This document shows positions 32,815-42,323 of a stretch of 64,000 bases of DNA, one piece after another. The stretch covers positions 1 through 64,000 of the forward strand of contig NZ_VNJJ01000022.1 of NCBI RefSeq assembly GCF_007786475.1, given 5' to 3'. The notes under the pieces are model-generated. The model was not told where the DNA came from and did not search any database. It worked only from the letters and a program-made list of their open reading frames with translations. The position numbers were made by a program, and so were the translations under genes. Position 1 is the stretch's first letter; each line of letters starts with the position of its first letter. The DNA is from Cohnella terricola (GTDB taxonomy: Bacteria; Bacillota; Bacilli; Paenibacillales; Paenibacillaceae).

Positions 32815-34521
32815 TCAGCGTGCCATGACCACGCGGTTCCGTCCGCCGTTCTTCGCCTTGTAGAGCGCGGAGTCCGCGCTCGCGAACACTTCTCTTAAAT
32901 ACTCTTTCGGATCGTTGATTTTCAAGTTTTCGCTAGATTCCGACAATACGCCCATACTGATCGTGATATGGACTTTGTCCAAACCCGCATCGACCAGGTT
33001 TTCTCCTACGGCGAGCATGATCTTCTCCGCTAATAGCTCCGACTGCTCCCGATTCGTATGCGGCAAGTAAACCGTGAACTCTTCTCCGCCATACCTGGCC
33101 AGGATGTCCGTTCTTCTTAGCATGGAGCGAACGATGTTGGCCGTGCTCCGAATCACCTCGTCGCCGACCAAGTGTCCGTATTTATCGTTGATCTGTTTGA
33201 AATGATCGATATCGAACAGGAATATCGCGAAAGGAATCTGGTATCTCATATTCAGCAGCACTTCATGCTCGAGCTGCTGCATCAAGTATCTCCGATTGTA
33301 GCATCCGGTGAGCCCGTCCGTGACCGCCATCTGCTCAAGCTTCTGATTGACGCGGAACAGTTCCTCCTGAATGCTGATCAGTTCCAGGTTGCGTTCGTGC
33401 AACGCTTCGTTCTTTCGATTCATCTCCACGACAAGCTTTCGCAATTCACTAACGTCGTGGAACGTGATGATTCTTCCGAGCAGCGTTCTGCGATTGTCCA
33501 GCACGGGAGAAATCTGAATGGAAACATGGCGGCCTGAATTTTCCTGCAAGGAGAATTCCATCTGCAGCCTCTCGTATGGATGATGATTATAACGGTACAA
33601 GAATTCGTACACTTCGCCCTGCACCTGCAGCGGGGCCAGAAACTTCTCCATCTCGAATGTATCGCCCTTCGTCACTTGAACGAGCGGAGTAGCCCCTCTA
33701 TTGACCTCTAGTACTTTATCGTTCTCATCTACGACAATTACTCCCGTCGTCATATGCTCGATAATATCTCTCTGCGCCATGCTGAGAATATCGAATACCC
33801 CGTACCGATAGATCGCGAACACGAAACATAGATCCGAGAGAAGAATACCCGAGGAGAGCAACCCGGGAATGATCGGTATCCACTCTGACAGCAGTACGTT
33901 AACGAGCACGTCAAGTAAGCCGAATCCCGTCAGCACGAACATGCCGATTAAAGCGGTTGCAAGCTGCTTCTTCTGATTAACGGAATTGACCGTTTTAAGC
34001 GCATGGAACATGTTCATCATGGCGATGAACAAATAGGCGAACTGTACCAGGACGAGCACCCAGAACAAGGGGCCGTACAATCGATCCATGTAATTGTCCC
34101 GGACCGAAGACATGAACAATCTGTCGGGGTTCCAGAGAGCGGCTGCCACGCATAAGACGGCCGGCGATATGTATAACGCGATGCGGCTCCATTTTAATTG
34201 AATGGATCTATTCGTAAGGAAAAACACAAAGAACAGCCATCCCGGGCCTAACATTCCCAGCGCCACGAACGATAAATTGATGAAAAAGAGTTGGACGTCC
34301 GGAAAATCCGTCAGCTTGATGGCGAAGTGCCCGAGCGGCCATAACATCATGATAAAATGAAAAGCCAAATACACTTTATGTGTCATCGTTATCCTATTCA
34401 CAGCGATTACGCTAACGAATAAGATAAATAGCATGATAAATAGGTATAAATCTGTCCAATGGATACCCAAGGCATTCACCTTTTCACAAAAGGACTTTAG
34501 TATTAAATTGCGGCCGGGCAT
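32815..34521 (-). CDS. membrane diguanylate cyclase (7TM sensor, PAS, GGDEF)
   Basis: About 568 residues. Seven or so hydrophobic helices (about 20-245) resemble the N-terminal 7TM module of histidine kinases. They are followed by a PAS domain (about 260-370), a coiled coil and a GGDEF domain. The active-site motif is YGGEEF near residue 475, with DGLTGCYNRR at the domain start and the DIDHFKQIND substrate segment. No RxxD inhibitory site was seen immediately before GGEEF. The start is unclear: ATG 34521 is used, ATG 34539 and an upstream TTG (34644) are in frame, none with a strong ribosome-binding site. Makes c-di-GMP; located just upstream of the riboswitch-PilZ unit. Confidence 0.88.
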   Translation of the reverse strand: MPGRNLILKSFCEKVNALGIHWTDLYLFIMLFILFVSVIAVNRITMTHKVYLAFHFIMMLWPLGHFAIKLTDFPDVQLFFINLSFVALGMLGPGWLFFVFFLTNRSIQLKWSRIALYISPAVLCVAAALWNPDRLFMSSVRDNYMDRLYGPLFWVLVLVQFAYLFIAMMNMFHALKTVNSVNQKKQLATALIGMFVLTGFGLLDVLVNVLLSEWIPIIPGLLSSGILLSDLCFVFAIYRYGVFDILSMAQRDIIEHMTTGVIVVDENDKVLEVNRGATPLVQVTKGDTFEMEKFLAPLQVQGEVYEFLYRYNHHPYERLQMEFSLQENSGRHVSIQISPVLDNRRTLLGRIITFHDVSELRKLVVEMNRKNEALHERNLELISIQEELFRVNQKLEQMAVTDGLTGCYNRRYLMQQLEHEVLLNMRYQIPFAIFLFDIDHFKQINDKYGHLVGDEVIRSTANIVRSMLRRTDILARYGGEEFTVYLPHTNREQSELLAEKIMLAVGENLVDAGLDKVHITISMGVLSESSENLKINDPKEYLREVFASADSALYKAKNGGRNRVVMAR

Positions 34522-34634
34522 GTTTGATTCTACCATATCGCCGCTTTTAACGACAACCGCATATCCGTCGAAAGACTTTATTTCTTCTGTTTTTATGAAG
34601 TTTTTAGAGACTTGATATCTTGTTTTTTGAGACT

Positions 34635-35813
34635 TTAGACGCAAGAGTTCATGTTTTTATCCATATAGGGAGACACGGAAAGAAAGTCTCTGAACTGCTC
34701 ATACTCGGCTTTTAGCTGCGCGTGGTCCGATTTACGGCTTTTAACCGCGCGGATTAAAATGTTTTTGGGCGTATGCTCCAGATCGATAAACTCCAGCAGT
34801 TGCGTGCGATATCCGGCGAGCTCTAGCAGGTTGGCGCGAATCGCGTCGGTGACGAGCGCGGATAAACGTTCCTTCAGGATTCCATGCTTCAACAGCGGCT
34901 GAAGGATGGGCTGAGAAATCTGCCGAAACAGCTCGTGCTGGCAGCAAGGAACGGACAAGATGACGCTCGCTTCCCAGCCGATCGCTTTGAGCAGCGCCGC
35001 ATCCGTCGCGGTATCGCAAGCGTGCAGCGTAACGACCATATCGATCGGGGAACGGTCTTCGTAATCCGCGATGTCTCCTACGGAGAACGACAGGTTGTCC
35101 CATTCCAGCTCGGAAGCCAGCTTCGAGCAAGCCTCGATGACGTCTTTCTTCAGATCGAGTCCGATAATCCGTACGGGCAGCCCCTCTTTAATCGCGAGAA
35201 AATGGTACAACGCAAAAGTCAGATACGATTTGCCGCAGCCGAAATCGACGATTCTCAGCGTTCTGTCACGCGGCAATTCGGATACGACGTCGGCGACCAT
35301 CTCGAGAAAACGATTGATTTGGCGGAATTTATCGTACTTGGCTTTCACGACTTTGCCCTCGACCGTCATCACGCCAAGCGCCGCCAAGAACGGCACAGGC
35401 TCCCCTTCCGGAAGTACGTATTGCTTGCTGCGGTTATGCTCCCGTGGGACAGCCTCTTCTTTTACCGTTTTCGCGCGGGAAATCATCGTCAGCTCGCCTT
35501 TCTTGTTCGCGAGAACCTGCACGTCGGCGTCGGCGGTTTTGAACAAGGCCTGCTTGTAGCTATTCATCGCGTCGGCCAGTTTTTCCGGCAACTGTTCGGC
35601 TGCGACGTTCTCATGAAATACTTTATTGTTCAAATGCCGTTCGAATTGATAAAATAATCCGCTCTTCAGCTTGATCGGCCGGACGCTTAGCTTGCGCGCC
35701 GTCTCCTCGTCCTTGCGGCGAGGGATGCTGAAAGAAGCCTGCGCGAGGCTGTTTCCAGACGCGATGCGTTCAAGGTACGCCAGCCATTCCTCTCTCGTTG
35801 TCTTTACGCTCAT
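34635..35813 (-). CDS. class I SAM-dependent methyltransferase-like protein
   Basis: A 392-residue protein. The central Rossmann methyltransferase motif I is VDFGCGKSYLTFALY, with the acidic loop VRIIGLDLKKD and a VVTLHACDTATDAAL segment followed by VPCCQHEL. This is the C-C-Q-H-E-L motif of the methyltransferase_32/TrmO-unrelated group often annotated as rRNA or tRNA modification-like. Substrate unknown. ATG 35813 follows GGAG at 8 nt. It overlaps the preceding gene by 4 nt, so cotranscribed with the downstream-of-YyaC set. Confidence 0.8.
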   Translation of the reverse strand: MSVKTTREEWLAYLERIASGNSLAQASFSIPRRKDEETARKLSVRPIKLKSGLFYQFERHLNNKVFHENVAAEQLPEKLADAMNSYKQALFKTADADVQVLANKKGELTMISRAKTVKEEAVPREHNRSKQYVLPEGEPVPFLAALGVMTVEGKVVKAKYDKFRQINRFLEMVADVVSELPRDRTLRIVDFGCGKSYLTFALYHFLAIKEGLPVRIIGLDLKKDVIEACSKLASELEWDNLSFSVGDIADYEDRSPIDMVVTLHACDTATDAALLKAIGWEASVILSVPCCQHELFRQISQPILQPLLKHGILKERLSALVTDAIRANLLELAGYRTQLLEFIDLEHTPKNILIRAVKSRKSDHAQLKAEYEQFRDFLSVSPYMDKNMNSCV

Positions 35814-36481
35814 GATGCATTCTCCTTCGTTAACGCCGCCCACTGCCGCCGGCCTTCTTCCAGTTCGTCCCGCGACAGATCTCCCTCTTCAAGCGCAGAG
35901 TCGTCCAGCTTGGACAGCCTGTCATAGAAATCTTCGCCCTCCGCTGCGGTGACGGCATTCTCTTCTTGCAGCTCATAGAGCAAATCTTCCGCTTCCGCCA
36001 GCCTGCCTTCCGATTCGTGCCACAACCACAGCGCCTTCTTCGTTTCCGCGTCATGCTCGTAAGGAGCTAACGCCGCCAAGATTTCATCGATGCGAGGGCG
36101 CACGTCCCAGCCTTCGATCTCCATCCGGTTGCGGAGAATATACAAATTCAGCCGCAAAGCTTTCGCATATCTGGGCAAGCTCTCCTCCGTTCGTCCAAGA
36201 TCGGACAACAAATCCGCTTCCTGTTGCAGGAATGCGGCGACTACGGCTACGGATTCCGCGTTCGGAGTACCCGTGACCGACAGCATGTTTAATAAATCCT
36301 CATCGGTGAGGCCCAACGCGAGTCGGGAACGCAATCGCAACTCCCTGCCGAGAAATTCATCGATCAGGTCGAGCGCTTCCTTGTGCTTCTGCTGCTGACG
36401 CAGCCCCATCGCCTTGCCCAGCGCGAGCCCGGCTTGCGCCAGCAGGCGAATGAGATAGTCCCGTTCAAACACGTTCGGCAC
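35810..36481 (-). CDS. uncharacterised helical protein (DUF6483-like)
   Basis: A 223-residue, mostly helical, acidic protein with TPR-like helical repeats (KEALDLIDEFLGREL; EESLPRYAKALRLN; LAEAEDLLYELQEEN). From memory it resembles the DUF6483 family, which has no known function. It overlaps the hydrolase gene upstream by 17 nt and the methyltransferase gene downstream by 4 nt, a tight translational arrangement that suggests coordinated expression. Confidence 0.65.
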   Translation of the reverse strand: MPNVFERDYLIRLLAQAGLALGKAMGLRQQQKHKEALDLIDEFLGRELRLRSRLALGLTDEDLLNMLSVTGTPNAESVAVVAAFLQQEADLLSDLGRTEESLPRYAKALRLNLYILRNRMEIEGWDVRPRIDEILAALAPYEHDAETKKALWLWHESEGRLAEAEDLLYELQEENAVTAAEGEDFYDRLSKLDDSALEEGDLSRDELEEGRRQWAALTKENAS

Positions 36482-37277
36482 CCCGATTCCGTTCCAGAAA
36501 GGCGCCTATGCTCTCCGCCATCGCCCGCGGATTTTCCATCATTCCCATATGGCCGACGCCGGCTAGCGTGACTTGGGTTACGTTGTCTTTAGCGACCGGG
36601 AACCTCTTCTCCGGAGGAATGACTTCATCGGACTCTCCCGCAAGCAGGAGCACGGGAACGCCCAACCGTTCCAGGACCGGTATGCGATCAGGTCTCTCTC
36701 TCATCCCCAAGGCGCAGCCTGCCGCTCCGCTGAGCGAAGTGCCGCAGCCGATTTCCTTCGCTTTGTCGACCAGTTCTCGCTTGCTCTCGCGATGTTCGGG
36801 AGCGAACAGCTTGGGCACCAATCCGTCGACGAACTCGGCGACTCCTCGGGAACGGATCGCTTCCGCCGCCTTCAAACGATTTTCTTTGGCCTGTTCGGTA
36901 TCCGGATAGGCGGTTGAATGAATGAGCCCAAGCGCTTGCAGGCGCTCCGGATATTTCTCGGCAAAGGCAAGTCCCGCGTATCCTCCCATGGAATGACCGA
37001 AGAGACTCGCTTTTTTCAAGCCCAGTTCGTCCAACAAAGAGGCGACGTCATCCGCCATCGCTTCCATGGAATAAACGCCGTCCCCTTCGGCGGCGGAAGA
37101 CGCTCCGTGTCCTCTCGCATCCGGGGCGATGACTCTGCCATGTACCGCCAGCAACGGCATCAGTTCATCCCAATAGCCGCTGCTGCCGCAATAACCATGG
37201 AGCAGCACGATCGGTTCTCCTTGTCCGGCTTCCTTGTATGCTAGGGTCAATCCCGTAGATAGTTGTTTTTTATTCAT
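36465..37277 (-). CDS. alpha/beta hydrolase
   Basis: A 270-residue alpha/beta-hydrolase. The oxyanion HGYCGSSGYWD segment, nucleophile elbow GHSMGG (Ser nucleophile), acid in GESDEVIP and catalytic His in GVGHMGMME are all visible, and the cap domain has normal length. Substrate unknown (esterase/lipase/haloperoxidase-like). Its start overlaps the yyaC end by 8 nt. Confidence 0.9.
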   Translation of the reverse strand: MNKKQLSTGLTLAYKEAGQGEPIVLLHGYCGSSGYWDELMPLLAVHGRVIAPDARGHGASSAAEGDGVYSMEAMADDVASLLDELGLKKASLFGHSMGGYAGLAFAEKYPERLQALGLIHSTAYPDTEQAKENRLKAAEAIRSRGVAEFVDGLVPKLFAPEHRESKRELVDKAKEIGCGTSLSGAAGCALGMRERPDRIPVLERLGVPVLLLAGESDEVIPPEKRFPVAKDNVTQVTLAGVGHMGMMENPRAMAESIGAFLERNRGAERV

Positions 37278-37815
37278 GCCCTTTCATCCTTTCGATCGGT
37301 GTGCGCCGTTGCCGGACAATTGCGCCCGCGATTTCTTCCGCCATGCCCATGACGCGATAGAGCGAGGTCGATTGCAACGTCCAATAAGGCTTTAAGCTGT
37401 TCGCGTTAACGACTCCCGCAATGCTGTAGGCGCCGACGTCACCAAATCCCCGGCCAACCGATTGCGCCGGGATAAGCGGCCCGTGTCTCACGAGAAACGT
37501 TCCTACGTTCTCAGGCTTGCCCAGACACGCATCGATGGCCAGAACGGCCCCCAATTCCGGCAACGTCGGGATGAGCTGCGGCAATCGATTCGCGTCGCAC
37601 GGATTTTGCAACGTACCGATCACGCGGCCGACGCCCCGTTCCTCCAGCAGCGTTCCGACCAACGGTCCCAGGCTATCTCCCGTCGACCGGTCGGTTCCGA
37701 TGCAAAGAAACGTAATCTTTTCCATCGCCAGCGTATCGAAAATTCGGCTCAAGAAAACCTCTAGTCCCGCGGCGTCCACCCTCTCCGCCTGTTGCGGCAA
37801 TCGGTCGATCATCAA
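37270..37815 (-). CDS. yyaC: spore protease YyaC family protein (DUF1256)
   Basis: A 181-residue protein of the YyaC/DUF1256 family, related to the hydrogenase-maturation and GPR germination-protease folds. Segments FLCIGTDRSTGDSLGPLVG, IGTLQNPCDANRL and VLAIDACLG are characteristic. In Bacillus yyaC is expressed in sporulating cells; its substrate is not established. This is one of the clear indications that the organism forms endospores. First gene of a four-gene overlapping set. Confidence 0.9.
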   Translation of the reverse strand: MMIDRLPQQAERVDAAGLEVFLSRIFDTLAMEKITFLCIGTDRSTGDSLGPLVGTLLEERGVGRVIGTLQNPCDANRLPQLIPTLPELGAVLAIDACLGKPENVGTFLVRHGPLIPAQSVGRGFGDVGAYSIAGVVNANSLKPYWTLQSTSLYRVMGMAEEIAGAIVRQRRTPIERMKGHE

Positions 37816-37980
37816 TCCGGTTCTCTCCTATTCTTTCGCTAAGTTCCGGCATGCCCGTTTCTCTCAGGTTACCACTCCCGGTAGCGGAATTCCACCTCAG
37901 ACGGTTTTGTTTTCAAGCGGAGCGCTTCTCCCTGTGGTACAATAACAACAGTTTAATTCCGCAGGAGAGGAAGTTATACG

Positions 37981-38202
37981 ATGGACTTGACCCAACCGAC
38001 GCAGCAAAACGTGGAATATATGATCGAGACAATTAAAACGAAGCTCCGCATGGCAACCGGATCGGCGATGCAAGCGTCGAGCTTCAAGGTCGATAAATAT
38101 GAGGACTTGAAAGACATCTACGATATGGTTCAGTCCAAAGAAAAGTTCAGCATCAGCGAAGTCGAAGCGCTCGTGTCCGAACTTGGCAAATTGCGCGGGT
38201 AG
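37981..38202 (+). CDS. yfkK: UPF0435 / DUF1128 protein YfkK
   Basis: A 73-residue helical protein of the YfkK family (DUF1128); the segment FKVDKYEDLKDIYDMVQSK is diagnostic. Function unknown. Start at ATG 37981 is preceded by GGAGAGGAAG, and an extended -10 (TGTGGTACAAT, 37932-37942) lies about 40 bp upstream. Divergent from yyaC. The 51-bp repeat array B begins 35 bp after its stop. Confidence 0.9.
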   Translation: MDLTQPTQQNVEYMIETIKTKLRMATGSAMQASSFKVDKYEDLKDIYDMVQSKEKFSISEVEALVSELGKLRG

Positions 38203-38236
38203 ACAAAAAGCCGATGACCGAACGCATTCCAGCCCT

Positions 38237-38440
38237 CATTGTCGCATAAAGCGACTTTGACGGCGATTCGCTCTCGCACCATGCTCTCATTGTCGCAAAA
38301 AGCGACTTTGGCGGCGTTCTGCTCGCGCACCATGCTCCCATTGTCGCAAAAAGCGACTTTGACGGCGTTCTGCTCGCGCACCATGCTCCCATTGTCGCAA
38401 AAAGCGACTTTGACGCGATTTGCTCTCGCATCACGTTCCC
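38237..38440. repeat. four-copy 51-bp tandem repeat with GTCGC-A5-GCGAC hairpins (array B)
   Basis: Units begin CATTGTCGCAAAAAGCGACT at 38237, 38288, 38339 and 38390, exactly 51 bp apart; units 2 and 3 are nearly identical, 1 and 4 diverged. Each contains the hairpin GTCGC-AAAAA-GCGAC (TAAA loop variant in unit 1). Because 51 is a multiple of three, frames stay open across the array (minus-strand 17-residue repeat KVAFCDNGSMVREQNAV), but no ribosome-binding site supports translation. It sits between yfkK and galT, before their shared terminator. Confidence 0.92.
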
Positions 38441-38446
38441 AAAGAG

Positions 38447-38485
38447 AAAAGGCAGCGAAGGGATTTCCCTTCAACTGCCTTTTTT
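38447..38485. terminator. bidirectional terminator between array B and galT
   Basis: AAAAGGCAG (38447-38455) pairs with CTGCCTTTT (38475-38483), and AAGGG with CCCTT inside. T-rich on both sides. On the minus strand it terminates the gal operon. Confidence 0.85.
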
Positions 38486-38505
38486 CCTATTTCAATTCAA
38501 ATCCG

Positions 38506-40095
38506 TCACGCAAGCCCGGATGCCGACAAGAACCGTCCGAAAGCCGCACGGCCTTCCAAGTCGGCCTTATACACGCCCGCATCCTGCAGCACCGCGTAAA
38601 AGATGTCTCCGACTTCCGCTTGCAACAGCAATTGGACTGCTTCGTCGGAGCCGTCCGTGCCGTACAGGTCGACGAGTTTCGCGATCCAGTCGGCGTGCAT
38701 GTGCAGCGGGTGATCGGCGGACGCAAGCGCCGCCTCGTCGTATTGAGATCGTCCGGAGAGCAGATCGGCGATCTGGCCGATCTCGTTCTGCAGCCGCCCC
38801 GGTAAAACCGCAAGCCCCATCACTTCGATGAGTCCGATATTTTCCTTTTTGATATGATGAAGCTCCTTGTGAGGGTGGAAAATACCGTCCGGATGCTCCG
38901 AGCTCGTCCGGTTGTTCCGAAGCACCAGATCCAGCTCGTATTCTCCATTATTTAATCTCGCGATCGGCGTGATCGTATTATGCGCAATCCTTATGCCGTC
39001 TTTCTCGCTGAAAGCGGCAATGTCCGCCGACAGATCGCTGTAATCGCGCCACTTGGCCAGAATATCGGCGGCCGCGTTCAAGAGGGCCTCTCGATTGCCT
39101 GAACGCAAGCGGAGCACGGACATTGGCCATTGCACGATTCCGAAACGAACTTCCGGTTCCGACGCGCAAACCAGCCATTCGAGCACCTGAGCCGTCTCCA
39201 TCGGGAAGACGTGGCGCCCGGCCTGGAAATGGTCGTGGCTTAGAATCGAACCGCCCACGATCGGCAGATCGGCATTGGACCCGACGAAATAATGCGGAAA
39301 CCGTTCGACGAAATCGAGCAGACGGGCGAACGTTGCCGGAGAGATTTTCATCGGGACATGTTCGCCGCGGAAAACGATACTGTGCTCGTTGTAATAGACG
39401 TAAGGCGAGTATTGGAAAAACCACTTTTCGCCTTGCAATGCAACGGGCAGCACCCTCAAGTTCTGCCTTGCCGGATGATCCGGCCGTCCCGCGTACCCGA
39501 CGTTTTCTTTGCATAGCAGGCAATTTGGATAATGAGACTGTGGCAGCGACCTGAGCAACGCGATTTCCTTCGGATCTTTCTCGGGTTTGGACAGGTTCAC
39601 TGTGATTTCCAGTTCTCCGTCCGGAGTGCGGTGTTTCCAGTACCCGTTTTTCTTGATTCGATCCATGCGAATATAATTGGAATCGATATTCAGCTTATAG
39701 AACCAATCCGTCGCCGATGCGATGCCGCCCTTCTCTGCCAGTTCGGCGAAAAGGCGGTTCGTTTCCGACGGCCTCGGCATTAGAACGCCCATGATTCTCG
39801 CATCGAACAAATCCCGGTAAGTCAGCGTGTCGTCCGGCACTAGACCGGCGGATACGGCCGCGTCGAGAAGTGGCTCGAGCAGCGGAACCGGGCTGTCCGG
39901 GAGATCACACGCTGCCGGGCGATTCCCTTCGGCGGGTTCTTTCAGTGAGTATAAGTCGAGCAGAGCGTTGCGCGAGTCATCGTAATCAAGCTCATCGATG
40001 AGCCCGTTATGAAGCGCGAACGCCAGCAATTGATCTATGGCCTCCGCAATCGATTGTTCGGATGTTCCGGAGGTTGGGAACGATGCCGTTGTCAT
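38506..40095 (-). CDS. galT: UDP-glucose--hexose-1-phosphate uridylyltransferase (GalT, Firmicutes type)
   Basis: A 529-residue GalT of the long Firmicutes type (class II), which transfers UMP between UDP-glucose and galactose-1-phosphate in the Leloir pathway. Recognisable parts: N-terminal helical region, HYPNCLLCKENVGYAGRPDHPARQN, the VGSNADLPIVGGSILSHDHFQAG active-site region with the His-x-His-type loop, and a Zn-site-like CxxC. Last gene of galK-galE-galT, 16 bp after galE. Confidence 0.95.
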   Translation of the reverse strand: MTTASFPTSGTSEQSIAEAIDQLLAFALHNGLIDELDYDDSRNALLDLYSLKEPAEGNRPAACDLPDSPVPLLEPLLDAAVSAGLVPDDTLTYRDLFDARIMGVLMPRPSETNRLFAELAEKGGIASATDWFYKLNIDSNYIRMDRIKKNGYWKHRTPDGELEITVNLSKPEKDPKEIALLRSLPQSHYPNCLLCKENVGYAGRPDHPARQNLRVLPVALQGEKWFFQYSPYVYYNEHSIVFRGEHVPMKISPATFARLLDFVERFPHYFVGSNADLPIVGGSILSHDHFQAGRHVFPMETAQVLEWLVCASEPEVRFGIVQWPMSVLRLRSGNREALLNAAADILAKWRDYSDLSADIAAFSEKDGIRIAHNTITPIARLNNGEYELDLVLRNNRTSSEHPDGIFHPHKELHHIKKENIGLIEVMGLAVLPGRLQNEIGQIADLLSGRSQYDEAALASADHPLHMHADWIAKLVDLYGTDGSDEAVQLLLQAEVGDIFYAVLQDAGVYKADLEGRAAFGRFLSASGLA

Positions 40096-40111
40096 CTTGT
40101 CTAACCTCCCG

Positions 40112-41098
40112 TTACTTCTGATAACCGTTCGGATTCGCGCTGTGCCACGCCCAAGCGCTCTTGACGATGTCTTCCAGTTTCTCGCGGCGCGGCGTCCATC
40201 CGAGCTCGCGGCGGGCGCGCTCCGAAGACGCGATTAATACGGCGGGATCTCCTGCCCGGCGAGGTTCGATCTTCGCCGAAATCGGGTGTCCCGTCACCGC
40301 GCGGGAGACGTCGATCACTTGTTTCACGGAGTAGCCGTTGCCGCTGCCGAGATTGTATACCGCGCTCTCCCCGCCTTGACGAAGCTTCTCGAGGGCCAGA
40401 ATGTGAGCGTCCGCCAAATCGCTGACGTGAACGTAATCGCGGATGCAAGTCCCGTCTTCCGTCGAATAGTCGTCTCCGAACACGGAAATATGTTCGCGCT
40501 GTCCCAGCGCAACCTGCAACACGAGCGGAACCAGATGCGTCTCCGGGGCGTGGTCTTCGCCTATGCTTCCGGATTCGTGCGCTCCCGCCGCGTTGAAGTA
40601 ACGGAGAGAGACGAATTTGATCCCGTGGGCGACGTCGAACCAACGGATCATTTTCTCCATGGACAGCTTCGTTTCCCCGTAAGCGTTCGTCGGCACCGTC
40701 CGGTCGAACTCGTCGATCGGCACCCGCTCCGGCTCGCCGTAAGTCGCCGCCGTCGAGGAGAATACGATGCGCGACACGCCCGCCTTCTTCATCTCTTCCA
40801 GCAGGCATAACGTTCCGTACACGTTGTTATGATAGTACTTGCCCGGATCCTTCATGCTCTCGCCGACAAGGGAGTTCGCCGCGAAATGAATGACGCCGTC
40901 GATCTCGTTTTCTTGAAACACCTTGGACAGGAAATCCGCGTCTCGCAGATCTCCCTCGTACAGCTTGCCTCCGAGCAACGCTTCCCGATGTCCTTGATAT
41001 AGATTATCTACGATGACAACCTGCTCGCCTTTTTCAAGCAGTGCCGCTACCGCGTGAGAACCGATATAACCTGCACCGCCCGTAACCAATACCGCCAT
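40112..41098 (-). CDS. galE: UDP-glucose 4-epimerase
   Basis: A 328-residue short-chain dehydrogenase-type epimerase interconverting UDP-galactose and UDP-glucose. The NAD-binding GGAGYIGSH is at the N-terminus, the catalytic pair is Ser/Thr in FSSTAATYGEP with the Y-x-x-x-K of NAYGETKLSME, and RYFNAAGAH and GDDYSTEDGTCIRDYVHV are conserved. 3 bp after galK, so clearly in the same operon. Confidence 0.97.
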   Translation of the reverse strand: MAVLVTGGAGYIGSHAVAALLEKGEQVVIVDNLYQGHREALLGGKLYEGDLRDADFLSKVFQENEIDGVIHFAANSLVGESMKDPGKYYHNNVYGTLCLLEEMKKAGVSRIVFSSTAATYGEPERVPIDEFDRTVPTNAYGETKLSMEKMIRWFDVAHGIKFVSLRYFNAAGAHESGSIGEDHAPETHLVPLVLQVALGQREHISVFGDDYSTEDGTCIRDYVHVSDLADAHILALEKLRQGGESAVYNLGSGNGYSVKQVIDVSRAVTGHPISAKIEPRRAGDPAVLIASSERARRELGWTPRREKLEDIVKSAWAWHSANPNGYQK

Positions 41099-41101
41099 GA
41101 G

Positions 41102-42283
41102 TTACGCCTCCTCTTTAATCGCGCCGACGCCGTCGCCGATATCGCATACATAGAACGCCGGCTTTAATCCGGTTGCCGATTCGTATTTGCTTCCGACTTC
41201 CTCGATGAAACGTTCGACAGAATCCCCATGCACGAGCGACACCGTACACCCTCCGAAGCCGGCCCCTGTCATGCGGGAACCGAGAACGCCCGGTACGGAA
41301 CGCGCTGCGTCCACCATCGCATCCAGTTCGGCCCCGGTAACTTCGTACAGATCCCGCAGCGAATCATGGGATCCGTTCATCAATTGTCCGAACGCGACCA
41401 GATCGTCGCTCTTCAGCACTTCGACGGAACGTTCGACGCGATCGATCTCTTCCACGACGTGACGCGCGCGGCGACGAACCGTTTCGTCCGAGATAAGCCC
41501 TTCGTTCTCTTCGAACTGCTGCAAGGACAGTTGGCCGAGCAAAGTAAGATCTGGGTATGCGGCCTTGAGATCCCGAACCGCTTGCTCGCATTCGGAACGC
41601 CGCTCGTTGTATTTGGAATCCACGAGACCCCGGCGTTTGTTCGTGTTGCCGATAACCAACTTGTATTCTCCCGAGCGGAAAGGAACAAGCTCATATTTCA
41701 AAGAATCGCAATCTAAATGGATGGCGTGGTTTTTGCGCCCGTTGGCGACCGCGAACTGATCCATAATGCCGCATTTGACACCGATGAATTCATTTTCCGC
41801 ATGCTGCGACCATAACGCGATCTGCACCGTATCCACGGGCTTTCCTTCCAAGGTAAGAAGGGCAAATGCCGTAACGACTTCAATGGACGCGGAGGAGGAC
41901 AAACCCGCACCGTTCGGAATTTCGCCATGGTACAGAAAGTTATACCCGCGGCTCAGATCGATTCCTCTTTGTTTCAGTTCCCATACGACGCCTTTCGGAT
42001 AATTCGCCCAATCGTCCCCCTCGGAGAACGCGACGTTATCCAGCGGAATTTCGAACGTTTCCGTAAAATTCGTCGAAGCGAATCCCAACTTCCGGTCTTC
42101 GCGCGGAGCGACGAGAAGTGTCGTGCCGAACGTAAGAGCCGCGGGGAATACCGCTCCGCCGTTATAATCCGTATGCTCTCCGATCAGATTCACCCGGCCT
42201 GGAGCCTGAAAAACGGAAATATCGCTCCCGGTTCCACCGTATTGCTTAACGAACCGCTGTTTCAACTCTATAAGCTGTGCCAT
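41102..42283 (-). CDS. galK: galactokinase
   Basis: A 393-residue GHMP kinase that phosphorylates galactose. The galactokinase signature GRVNLIGEHTDYNGG is present near residue 30, the ATP-binding motif NGAGLSSSAS in the middle, and the C-terminal GSRMTGAGFGGC motif. First gene of the gal operon, with a sigma-A promoter about 40-70 bp upstream. Confidence 0.97.
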   Translation of the reverse strand: MAQLIELKQRFVKQYGGTGSDISVFQAPGRVNLIGEHTDYNGGAVFPAALTFGTTLLVAPREDRKLGFASTNFTETFEIPLDNVAFSEGDDWANYPKGVVWELKQRGIDLSRGYNFLYHGEIPNGAGLSSSASIEVVTAFALLTLEGKPVDTVQIALWSQHAENEFIGVKCGIMDQFAVANGRKNHAIHLDCDSLKYELVPFRSGEYKLVIGNTNKRRGLVDSKYNERRSECEQAVRDLKAAYPDLTLLGQLSLQQFEENEGLISDETVRRRARHVVEEIDRVERSVEVLKSDDLVAFGQLMNGSHDSLRDLYEVTGAELDAMVDAARSVPGVLGSRMTGAGFGGCTVSLVHGDSVERFIEEVGSKYESATGLKPAFYVCDIGDGVGAIKEEA

Positions 42284-42323
42284 CTGGAATCTTCTCTCCT
42301 TGGAATAAACGGTATTTGACCTT

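Noticed and set aside
38237-38440. CRISPR-like appearance of array B (regular repeats)
   Set aside because: The repeats are contiguous 51-bp units with no variable spacers, and no cas genes are near. The same applies to array C at 43364-43545.
38130-38474. 114-codon minus-strand frame across array B encoding 17-residue repeats
   Set aside because: It exists because 51 is a multiple of three; no ribosome-binding site, no promoter, and it overlaps yfkK antisense.
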